Assembly: GCA_030631415.1 (NCBI GenBank)
Contig: DAOVLE010000111.1
Span: 1 to 16,181 of the forward strand
Length of the DNA stretch: 16,181 bases
Origin: JAAEQG01 sp023133475
GTDB lineage: Bacteria; Planctomycetota; Phycisphaerae; UBA1845
Reading direction: 5' to 3'
The position numbers and the translations under genes were made by a program. The notes beneath the pieces were generated by a model that saw only the letters and a program-made list of their open reading frames with translations, made no database searches and had not been told where the DNA came from. Of the stretch, positions 1-9,900 are shown in pieces; the first letter of the stretch is position 1; each line of letters opens with the position of its first letter.

Positions 1-297
1 AACGTGGCGGTTCCGCACACAAGTCGCCCCGGACCTTCGCCAAACGGCGTCGAGCACGCCCGCGCTGCCGCTTCGACGGCCACCCCACCCCCCTTGTGAG
101 AAATGCGGGCTAAACCGGACTTTTCATGAACGCAGAGACGCCGGCAGCTCGCATAATGAAGGTTGGCGCGTCACCACGGTCTCTCAGAAGAGGGTGTCGG
201 CGAGGGCATAGATACCCCCTCTTATATCCTCCCCTTGTTGCCTTGTTGCCTATTGCCTCTACACCACGGGTTTACTGAATGTATACCTATTGAAGAA
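1..297. other. Left-edge region without a supported gene
   Basis: No reading frame here is convincing. Plus frame 3 is open from the window edge to a TAA at 111-113 and would encode an Arg-rich tail (residues such as KRRRARPRC), so it could be the 3' end of a gene starting outside the window, but 36 codons of GC-rich sequence prove little. Bases 233-255 hold a short CCTTGTTG tandem (two copies plus a degenerate third). An imperfect hairpin (AGAGGG at 189-194 against CCCTCT at 217-222) is also visible. A reading frame at 163-402 overlaps the tRNA and is not a gene. Confidence 0.4.
266..280 (+). repeat. 15-nt direct repeat, copy 1
   Basis: ACGGGTTTACTGAAT occurs here and again at 15046-15060. 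The downstream bases make a loose dyad (GGTTTAC, 5 nt, GTATACC with one mismatch) in this copy only. Its function is unknown. Confidence 0.4.
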
Positions 298-331
298 GCC
301 TTGAAAGCCCCAACTTATGGGCTTTCAAGGC
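298..331 (-). terminator. Hairpin terminator downstream of tRNA-Asp
   Basis: There is a perfect 13-bp inverted repeat, GCCTTGAAAGCCC at 298-310 and its complement at 319-331, around an 8-nt loop. It begins 8 bases past the tRNA 3' end on the minus strand and is followed by TTCTTCA, a weak U-rich tail. Position and stem strength support intrinsic termination of the tRNA transcript. The tail is poorer than a textbook terminator. Confidence 0.7.
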
Positions 332-339
332 TTTGCACT

Positions 340-413
340 CGAGGCCGAAGGGATTCGAACCCTCAACCACCGGATCGACAGTCCGGTACTCTATCCAATT
401 GAGCTACGGCCCC
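340..413 (-). tRNA. tRNA-Asp (anticodon GTC)
   Basis: A complete 74-nt cloverleaf folds on the minus strand. The acceptor stem is GGGGCCG with CGGCCTC (one G-T pair). The D stem GCTC/GAGT has G10-T25. The anticodon stem CCGGA/TCCGG encloses the loop CTGTCGA, and the T arm is GAGGG-TTCGAAT-CCCTT. The anticodon at loop positions 3-5 is GTC, reading Asp codons. The discriminator is G73, as expected for tRNA-Asp. CCA is not encoded (AGT follows), so it must be added enzymatically. Unusual: positions 37-38 are G-A where E. coli and B. subtilis tRNA-Asp have A-C. Confidence 0.93.
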
Positions 414-461
414 AGCCGTCCAACCCGAAGCCTTCTTCGCCTCGGATTACATAGATTCCAC

Positions 462-489
462 ACTTTAGTGATTCTGGAGACCGTGTCAA
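462..489 (-). promoter_or_regulatory. Predicted sigma70-type promoter of tRNA-Asp
   Basis: On the minus strand a perfect -35 TTGACA (489-484) is separated by 16 bases from TAAAGT (467-462, 4 of 6 matches to TATAAT). Transcription would start about 40 to 45 bases before the tRNA 5' end at 413, leaving a leader for RNase P to remove. Confidence 0.6.
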
Positions 490-593
490 GTCCCTTCTCG
501 CCTACTTGTGCAATTTGGGTGTGGCCATCTTCTGGGGTCTGGTTGATTTTTTCGGTTCAGACTTCAATTGGGCGTTGCATTTCGTGTAACCCT

Positions 594-632
594 GCTGGGG
601 TGGCCCACCGCTAAAGCGATGGGCCACCCAGC
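594..632. repeat. REP-like palindrome, GCTAAAGC-core family, copy 1
   Basis: This is a 39-base hairpin. A 10-bp stem GGGTGGCCCA/TGGGCCACCC extends outward by GCT/AGC after a single bulged G, and the tip is CGC-TAAA-GCG after one C-A mismatch. The 20-base core at 604-623 is repeated exactly at 652-671. It lies about 110 bases past the stop of the giant gene, where it could stabilise or terminate that transcript, although no U-tract follows. Confidence 0.75.
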
Positions 633-650
633 CAATTCTCCATTCGCGTC

Positions 651-672
651 CCCCACCGCTAAAGCGATGGGG
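651..672. repeat. REP-like palindrome, GCTAAAGC-core family, copy 2
   Basis: A second hairpin with the same core as the copy at 604-623 (CCCACCGCT...GATGGG). The stem CCCCA/TGGGG is followed by a C-A mismatch and a CGC/GCG tip with loop TAAA. The 20-base identity and 48-base spacing show a local duplication or two insertions of one element family. Confidence 0.7.
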
Positions 673-727
673 CACCCGCCTGATGCCACAAAAGATGGCC
701 ACACCCGTGCAATTTCTCAGTTCTTGC

Positions 728-747
728 GGCGGGTGGAACCCGCCCTA
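728..747 (-). repeat. GTAGGGCGGG palindrome, half element, overlapping a stop codon
   Basis: GGCGGGT-GGA-ACCCGCC at 728-744 is a perfect 7-bp hairpin. It directly abuts the TAG stop codon (747-745 on the minus strand) of the giant gene. The 23 bases from 728 to 750 match 13561-13583 exactly, and nearly match the right arm at 11804-11824. The stop codon and the last codon (CCG) of the giant gene thus lie inside sequence shared with a dispersed palindromic element. Confidence 0.75.
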
Positions 748-949
748 CGGTTGCTCTGCAAACAGCTCCTGGAACACCACGAAGTCCGCCAGGTCCACGT
801 CCCCATGGTCATCGAAGTCGGCAATAACGCAACGCGGGTCAGCATAGAGCGGCGTAGTGCACGGCGGAACCGTGCATGGGCCGGTGATGCAATCGGCAAA
901 GCCGACATAGTCGATCAGGTCCACGTCGCCATCACCGTCAAAGTCGCCC
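745..949 (-). other. Dockerin-like C-terminal domain (within the giant CDS)
   Basis: The last 68 residues contain two EF-hand-like calcium loops, DFDGDGDVDLIDY and DFDDHGDVDLADF, separated by a Cys-rich insert (ITGPCTVPPCTTP). This is the layout of type I dockerin modules: a duplicated loop-helix motif of about 60-70 residues. In cellulosomes dockerins bind cohesins. In planctomycetes such C-terminal modules are frequent on secreted proteins without a proven partner, so attachment or sorting is only inferred. Confidence 0.75.
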
Positions 950-3900
950 GGCTCATCACACTCGTCCGGGACGCCGTTGGAGTTGTGATCCTGGCTGACC
1001 CCGGCGGTGATGTCGCAACCATCGGGAACGCCGTTAGTGTTGCAGTCCAGGTTCGCAATAAAGTAATCCATGCCGCTTATGCGTGCCCCACAGAAGCCTA
1101 CGTGGGTGGTATCGCCGGTTTGGGAGTCGATGGTGTACAAGTCGGCCATCGAGGAGAAGCCCAGCATCGGCACCCCGGCAGGGTCAAAAGCCAAAGAGTC
1201 GAAAGCCCCGACAGACGTGCTGATCACAGTCACCTCGCCGCTATCCACATCGATCGTCTCCAGCACAGGCTCAAAACCGTGGTAAAGCAGGCCGGTTTGC
1301 GGGTCGAAGGCGATGGATTGGCCACTGCCACGGACAATTCCCGTCGAAGAGACTGAGGCGTCGGAGGTATTCACGATGACCAGTTCACCAGGCGCAATAT
1401 CGTCATCGGCAGTGATTCCGTAAAGCACACCATTGCTTCTAAAGGCGATGTCGGAAAGGGAGCGGGTCAACGGGCCTATGATCTTCACCACACCGGTCAT
1501 CCTGTTCACTATCGCCAGCAACAGTTCGCCGCCGGGGGTTTGAACCAGGGCGTAAAACGCTTGTGTCTCCGGATGGATGGCCAACCCGACGCCCAGCTCG
1601 ACATCATCGCCCAGGTAGCCGATCGGCTCCAATGTGCCGGTCATGGTGTTAACAGTGAACAGACACACACCATACCATCCGCGCTCAAGGGCATACAGCC
1701 TGGGGTGGCCGACCAGTTCGCACTCATCGGGAATCAGGTTCCCCGAGCAATCCGGGCTGGTTCCAAAAACAACGTCGCAAATGTCGGGGACAGCATTGTG
1801 GTTGCAATCCTCAGCGGCACCGGTGTCGATCTCATAGCCATCGGGAAGGCTGTTGGTGTTACAGTCGGGTTGGCATTCGTCGGGAATACCGTTGCTGTCC
1901 ACGTCCGCACTGGTGCCGGAAGCAAGGTCGAAATCGTCGGGGATGCCGTTGCCGTTGCAGTCTTCGCACTCATCGGGAATCTGGTTGCCGTTTATGTCCT
2001 GGCTGGTGCCGCCGGTGAGGTCGAGACTGTCGGGAATGCTGTTGGCATTGCAGTCTTCGCATTCGTCGGGCACGCCGTTGTTGTCGAGGTCCTGGCTGGT
2101 GCCGCCGAGGATATCGAGATCGTCCGGGACAGCGTTGCCGTTGCAGTCTTCGCATTCGTCCGGTACGCCATTATCGTTGAGGTCCGTGCTGGTGCCGGCG
2201 GAGATGTCGCATTGGTCGGCGACGCCGTTATCGTTGCAATCCGGCTCACACTCGTCTGGGACCAGGTTCGCGTTGCAATCTGTGCTGGTGCCGGCCAGTA
2301 CATCGCAATCGTCGGGGATGCCGTTGGTGTTGCAGTCCCAGTTGGGCGCCACAAAGCCCATCCCGGTTATGAGGGACCATTCCGCGTTCTCGCCCAGCCA
2401 GGTGGTCACACCAGTGTCCGGATCGATGGTGTACAGGTCTCCACTCCAGCCTTCACCCAGGAAAGTCGCCCCGGAAGGGTCGAACGCCAGACAGTTGAAA
2501 TCATAGAACTCGAGCATGATGGTCGTCACCACGGCGGTGTCCACGTCGATCCGCTCAAGAACGCTCCCGAAGCTGTGATAGAGCAAGCCGCTCTGCGGAT
2601 CGAACGCAATCGATTGGCTTTTGCCGCTGCCGCGGACGATCCCCGTGGGTGTGATCGAGGCGTCAACCGTATTGACAATCACGACAGTCCCGGGGGAAGC
2701 GTCAGCATTGTCGGTGACCCCGTAGAGTGCCCCGTTGCTTCTGAAGGAGATGTCCGCGATGGGCCGATTCAACTGACTGATCAGAGTCACTGCCGCGGTT
2801 TGCCCATCGATGATGGCGAGGTATTGGGTGCCACCCCCTTTCCGCCCGTCGCGCCCCTTTATGGTTTCGACCACCGCGTACAGCGTCCCGGTCAGCGGCT
2901 GGACGCTAAGCCCCACACCCGTACTGAGATTCTGATCCAACTGACCGATCACCGTCACCGACCCATCGGACGGGTCCACGATGAACAACCGCGGAGGAGG
3001 CTCCCACGACATCTCCAGCCCATAGAGCACCACAGCCCCACTCAACTCGCACTCATCGGGGACAAGATTGTCGTTGCAATCGAGGCTGGTGCCAAAGGCG
3101 ATGTCGTCAAGGTCGTTGACGCCGTTGGTGTTGCAGTCGGCTTCGCACTCATCGGGCACGCCGTTGCCGTCGGCGTCCCGGCTGGTGCCGGCGGCGATGT
3201 CGAGATCGTCCGGAATGCCGTTGCCGTTGCAGTCTTCGCATTCATCGGGGACGCCGTTGCCGTTGAGGTCCAAACTGGAGCCGGCGGCGATGTCACATTC
3301 GTCGGCGATGCCGTTATCGTTGCAGTCGGTCTCGCACTCGTCGGGAATCAGGTTCGCGTTGCAATCCACGCTGGTGCCGGCGGAGAGGTCACACTCATCG
3401 GGGATGCCGTTGGCGTTGCAGTCCCCGTTGGGTGCCACAAAGCCCATGCCGGCTATGGCGGTCCAGTCGGCATTGTCCCCCAGCCAAGTGGTCGCCCCGC
3501 TGTCCGGGTCGATGGCATACATATCCCCCTTCCCGCCTTCACCCAGGAAGGGCGCCCCGGAAGGGTGAAACGCCAAGCACTGGAAATCAACGAACTCTGA
3601 ATTGATCGTCGTCACCACTGCGGTGTCCACATCGATGCGCTCCAGAATGCTCCCGAAGCTGTGGTAGAGCAGACCGCTCTGCGGGTCGAACGCGATCGAT
3701 TGACACTTGCCGTTGCCGCGGACGATCCCCGTCGGCGTGATTGACGCATTGGCGATATTGACAATCACGACAGCCCCCGGGGAAGTATCATCATTGTCGG
3801 TGATCCCGTAGAGGGCTCCGTTGCTTCTGAAGGAGATGTCCGAGAGGAACCGGTTCAACTGGCCGATTAAAGTTGCCGCCGCAGTTTGCCGGTCGATGAC

Positions 3901-6900
3901 GGCGAGGTAACGAGGCCCACCCCCCTTGGTTCTCTCAACCACCGCGTACAACGTCCCGGTCAACGGTTGGGCGCTAAGCCCGACACCCTTAGTAACATTC
4001 TGATCCAACGTGCCCACTAACGTGGTCGATCCGTCGGCGGGGTTTAGGATGAACAAGTCCGGGGGATTGCCCCACTCCTGTTCCAGCCCATAAAGCACCA
4101 CGGCCCCGGCCAACTCGCACTCATCGGGGATCAGGTTGTCGTTGCAATCCTGGCTGGTGCCGAAGAGGATATCTTCGAGGTCCGGCACGCCGTTGGTGTT
4201 GCAATCGGCTTCGCATTCATCGGGCACGCCGTTGTCGTCGGCGTCCTGGCTGGTGCCGGCGGCGATGTCGAGATCGTCCGGAATACCATTGCCGTTGCAA
4301 TCTTCGCATTCATCGGGGACACCGTTGCCGTTGAGGTCCGCACTGGTGCCGGCGGCAACGTCGCATTCGTCGGCGACACCATTGTCATTGCAATCGGTCT
4401 CGCACTCGTCGGGAATCAGGTTTGCGTTGCAGTCGTGGCTGGTGCCGGCGGAGATGTCGCAATCGTCGGGGATGCCGTTGGTGTTGCAGTCCCCGCCGGA
4501 TGCCACAAAGCCCATCCCGGCGATGGTGGCCCATTCCGCGTTGTTCCCCAGCCAAGTGGTTGCCCCAGTGTCCGGATCGATGGCATACAAATCCCCCCAG
4601 CTCTCACCCAGGAAGGGCATCCCGGAAGGGTGAAACGCCAGACACTGGAAATCAAAGATTTTCGTATTGATCGTCGTCACCCCTCCCGTGTCCACGTCGA
4701 TCCGCTCCAGAACGCTCCCGAAGCTGTGGTAGAGCAGGCTGCTCTGCGGGTCGAACGCGATCGACTGACACTTGCCGTTGCCGCGGACGATACCCGTCGG
4801 CGTGATCGACGCATTGGCGATATTGACAATCACGACAGCCCCAGGGGAAGTGTCATCATCGTCGGTGATCCCGTGGAGTGTTCCGTTGCTTCTGAAGGAG
4901 ATGTCCGAGATGGACCGGTTTAATTGGCCGATCAGGGTCACCGCCGCGGTCTGCGAGTTGATGGTAGCGAGGTGACGAGGCCCGCCACCTTTCCGCCCCT
5001 CGCGCCCCTTGGTGGTTTCGACCACCGCATACAGCGTCTCGGTCAGCGGCTGGACGCTCAGGCCTACACCCGTGCTGACATTCTGGTCCAATTGGCCGAC
5101 CGACGTTGTCGATCCGTCGGAGGGGTCCAGGATGAACAGATCGGGCGGGTTGCCCCACTCCTGCTCCAGCCCATAGAGCACCGCGGGGCCGCCCAACTCG
5201 CACTCATCGGGGATCAGGTTGTCGTTACAGTCGAGGCTGGTGCCAAAGAGGACGTCTTCGAGGTCCGGCACACCGTTGCTGTTGCAGTCCTGCTCGCATT
5301 CATCAGGAACTCCGTTGTTGGTGTAGTCTGTGCTGGTGCCCGAAGCGATGTCGCAACTGTCCGCCACGCCGTTCAAGTTGCAGTCCGGCTCACATTCGTC
5401 GGGTGTCCCGTTGTTCGTGCAATCCTGGCTGGAGCCGAAAGTGATGTCGCACTCATCGGGGAAGCCGTTGTTGTTGCAATCCGGCTCACATTCATCGGGG
5501 ACGAGGTTCGCGTTGCAGTCCTGGCTGGTGCCGGCGGAGATGTCGCATTCGTCGAGGACACCGTTTGCGTTGCAGTCCGGGTGAGGCACCATAAAGCCCA
5601 TACCGGCTATAGCAGCCCATTCGGCATTCTCCCCCAGCCAGGTGGTCGCCCCGGTATCCGGGTCGATGTCGTGCATGTCCCCCTTCCAGCCCTCACCCAG
5701 GAAGGGTGCCCCGGAAGGGTGAAACGCCAGGCACTGGAGATTAAGGAACTCTGGATTGATGGTCGTCACCACCCCCGTGTCCACGTCGATCCGCTCCAGG
5801 ATGCCCCGGAAGCTGTGATAGAGCAAATCGGTTTGCGGATCGAACGCGATTGATTGACACTCGCCGTTGCCGCGGACGATCTCCGTCAGGGTGATCGAAG
5901 CGTTAAACGCATTGACAATTACGATGGCACCGGGGGCAGTGTCATTATCATCGGCGACTCCGTAGAGTGTTCCGTCACTTCTAAAGGCGATGTCTGAGAG
6001 GTGGCGGCTCAATTGCCCGATCAGGGTTACCGCCGCTGTTTCCCGGTCGATGGTCGCCAGGTAACCCGGATCGCCCCCTTTCCGCCCATCTCGGCCTGTG
6101 TTGATTTGCACAACCGCGTACAACGTCCCGGTCAGCGGCTGGACGCTGAGCCCCATACCCTGGTCAACCTTCTGATCCAGATAGCCGATGGTCGTCAGCG
6201 ACTCGTTGGACGGGCCTATGATGAACAACCGCGGGGCGCCACCCCACGAATACTCCAGCGCATACAGCACGGCGGGAGCAGCCAACTCGCATTCGTCGGG
6301 GATAAGGTTGTTGTTGCAGTCATGGCTGGTGCCGCTGGTGATGTCGCACTCGTCGGCGATACCGTTGTTGTTGCAATCGGGTTCACAGTCGTCTGGGATG
6401 GCGTTATTATTGCAATCCGGAGCGCAGTCGTGTGTGCAGAAGAAGGGGCCGCCCGGGGCACTGCTGTTCTTGTCGATTTCACATTCGTCCGGAACGCCGT
6501 TGCTGTTGCAGTCGATGCTGGTCCCCGCCCCGATGTCACAGTCGTCGGGGATGCCGTTGCTGTTGCAGTCCGGGTTGCAGTCTTGGGTGCAGAAGAAGGG
6601 GCCGCCCGGGGCGCTGCTGTGCTCGTCGATTTCACATTCGTCCGGAGTGCCGTTCTCATTGCAGTCGTTGCTGGTTCCCGCGCCGATGTCGCACTCGTCG
6701 GGGATGCCGTTGTTGTTGGAATCCGGGTCGCAGTCGGCGGTGCAGAAGAACGGGCCTCCCGGGGCGCTGCTGTGCTCGTCGATTTCACATTCGTCGGGAA
6801 CTCCGTTGCTGTTGCAGTCGTCACTGGTCGAGCCATCAATATCGCAGTCGTCGGGAACACCGTTGAGGTTGCAGTCCAGCAAGGCGACCTCGCACTCGTC

Positions 6901-9900
6901 GGGGATGCCGTTGGGCTGGCAGTCCAGGCTGGTGCCCGCGGAGATGTCGCAATCGTCGGGGACGCCATTGGTGTTGCAATCCAGGATGGCGACCTCGCAC
7001 TCGTCGGGGATGCCGTTAGGCTGGCAGTCCAGGCTGGTGCCCACGGCGATGTCGCAATCGTCGGCGACAGCGTTGCCGTTGCAATCCGTTTCGCACTCGT
7101 CGGGGATGCCGTTAGGCTGGCAGTCCAGGCTGGTGCCCGCGGTGATGTCGCAATCGTCGGGAACCGCGTTGCCGTTGCAATCCGGTTCGCACTCGTCGGG
7201 GACGGCATTGATGTTGCAATCCGGGTCACAGTCTTCGGTGCAGAAGAATGGGCCGCCCGGTGCGATGCTGTTCTCGTCGATTTCGCACTCGTCGGGAACG
7301 CCGTCGCCGTTGCAGTCGTCGCTGGTTGCACCGGCGATGTCGCAATCGTCGGGAACCTGGTTCTGGTTGCAGTCCAGCAGGGCGACCTCACACTCGTCGA
7401 GGATTCCGTTGGTGTTGCAGTCCGAGCTTGTCCCGGCGCCGATCTCGCACTCGTCGGGTATGTTGTTGGCGTTGCAGTCGGCGCTGGTTCCCACAACGAT
7501 GTCACATTCGTCCGGTCGGCCGTTGCTGTTGCAGTCCTGGCTGACCCCGCCGGCGATGTCGTCGGCGTCGATGAAACCGTTGAGGTTGCAATCGAACACC
7601 GCGTCGTCGTCCCGGAAGATCGCCGCCAGCACATTGTTGCTCTCGTCGGACTCAGCCACAAAGTCGGCTTCGTCGGCAATGGCGAACACCTCCACGGAAC
7701 CGCCGGGGAAGGGGACGGCATCTTCCCACACCCAGGAGACGTCTCGATATGCTCCGACTTCGATCGGATCGCTGATCGAGAAAGTGGTCAGCAAGTCCCC
7801 GTCCCGGGTTTCACTGCGTAGGGCCACTTCCACATCCGACACCGTGATGACACCACCGTTCTGCACGCGCACGGTGACGATCCCATCCGCCGGGCCCATG
7901 TGTTGGAACAGCACCGACTCGATGAACAGATCCGGATTCAGCACGCCAGCCAGAACCGCGGTGTTGTTGTCGCGGTCCACGTCGTCCAGCAACAGATCGG
8001 GATCGACCACCACGTGGATGTCCCGAGGCTCGCTCGACTCGGGCACCAGCCACTCAACGCTGACCTCGGCTTCACCACCGCCGACCAAAACCCCACCATG
8101 CGACGCCACGTCGATCAGCGTCCCTCCACCGCCGGGATCGCCGTCGTAGAACGCCACGTCAACGCCAACCGCCGGCGAATCCCCAACGTTGCGCACGATG
8201 GCGGTGATCGTAGCCGTTTGGCCTATGGCTGGGTTTGCGGGTGAGAGGGTCACATCATCCGCGAACACGGCTGGATCAAGCCCCGCCGTGTGCATGAGCA
8301 CGCACAAATCGCTCTGCCCGGGAACGGGCACGTCTTCCAGAACCACCTGCTCGTCACCGATCTCCAATATGCGTGTGGTATACGAGACCTGCTGCTTGCC
8401 GTATGCGATCATCAGGTCGCCGTTTTCCAGGTAGGCGGGGCTCATGAACCGTTCCATGGCGTCGTTGAAGGTGAGTTGAACCGGCTCGCTCCAGACCGCC
8501 AAGCCAGTATCGTATAGCGTCTGCCAGAGGTCCACCGCCTCCGACGAAGCCATCTGCCACACGAGCGTCACCTGCCCGGGCTCGCCGCGAGCCAGGCGGA
8601 AATCCAGACTGCCGGCGGAAAGCCCCGGGCTCGCCGCCACCGCCAAGTCGGACAGATCAAGGCTGCCCGCCGTCACGATCTGCTCGCCACGGAACCAGGC
8701 GAACAGAAACTGCCCCCCACCGGTTGCAACCACCTGGGGATTGTCGTCGATGATGTCCGGCTCATTGGTCAGGCGCTGCGGTGCCGACCACGTGGCACCG
8801 TCAAACGTGACCGCGTAGAGTTCCATGTCCTCCACGGTGTCGAGATCGCCGTCCAGGTCGGCGGAATAGAGATACAACGCGGCGGACCCGTCAAAAGCCA
8901 TCGCCGACTTGACGATCGACGAAACACCCGAAGCCGCAACACCCGGGGACGACCACGATACCCCGTCCCATAAACAGTAATGGACCGTGTTGGCTTCAGC
9001 CGCCGACCCGATCGGGTCATTGAAGGCGTTGCTCACCCACGTCAACATGGCGTGACCGTTGGCCCCCACAAATAGTCGTGGGCTGCGGTCCAGGTAACCG
9101 TTGCTGGTCAGGTTCGTTTGGGCCGACCAGGTTTGGGTGCTGTCGTCGAAATCGGCGACGGCGATCTCCAGGTGGACCGCCATCGTTTCCGCATCAGCCT
9201 CGGCGGGCAGCACTATGTCGACGTTCTCCCAGGCAGCCAACAAGTTGCCGCCGGGCAACTCCGCCAACACCGGGGAGAAGTCAGCCGTTCCGTCATCGGC
9301 GATAGCCACCGGCTCAGACCACACCCCGTTGCTTGAGGCTGAGAACACCACTTCCGTCCCGTTGACGCTGAGACGCTCCGGATCGTCGTAGATCCACACC
9401 AGCCGCCCATCGTCTCCAACAGCCACCAGCCCAATAGCCGGGTACGGGAAGATGTCGCTTTGCAGAAGGGATTCGGTCGAACGCTCCCCACGCCAACCCG
9501 GCGAAACCAAAGGAGCCTCGGGGTGGAACGTTGCATAACCAGGCACGATATAGTCCCGTGGCAGCAGGCTGAACTCCGACCACACCAGCCCACCACGCAA
9601 CTTGTCCGCCAGAGGATCAGTCCCACCCGTGTAGACATCCCATTTGTAGTCGAGAATGGGCCATTCCCGGGTGTACTTCCACAGCACCAGCTTCAGCGAT
9701 CCCGACGCGCCGATCGAAAAGCTCTTAATCGTAGGTTCAGCCGGATACTGAAGAACAAAAGGTGCGGAAATCCCAAGATTCCCCTCGAACGCAGCCACGT
9801 CAGCCACCCCCACGCCCGCTCGCACACCACCATTAGGCTTGATGGTATACTGCCCATTGAGCGTAGGAAGTAGTGGGTCTGCCGACCATGTCTCGAAACC

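Noticed and set aside
163..402. 79-codon plus-strand frame.
   Set aside because: It overlaps most of the tRNA-Asp gene and its terminator in antisense and has no homology signal.
1717..7593. Regularly spaced GTTGCAGTC-type motifs resembling a CRISPR array.
   Set aside because: Spacing follows codon-level protein repeats in one long reading frame. The units are variable, with no constant repeat and unique spacer pattern and no cas gene.
1540..7821. Very long plus-strand open frames (about 686, 653 and 606 codons) opposite the giant gene.
   Set aside because: They are antisense to the periodic calcium repeats. Their translations are low-complexity repeats (for example VGDAVxVAV) produced by the GC-rich repeat codons lacking antisense stops, with no ribosome binding site or domain.
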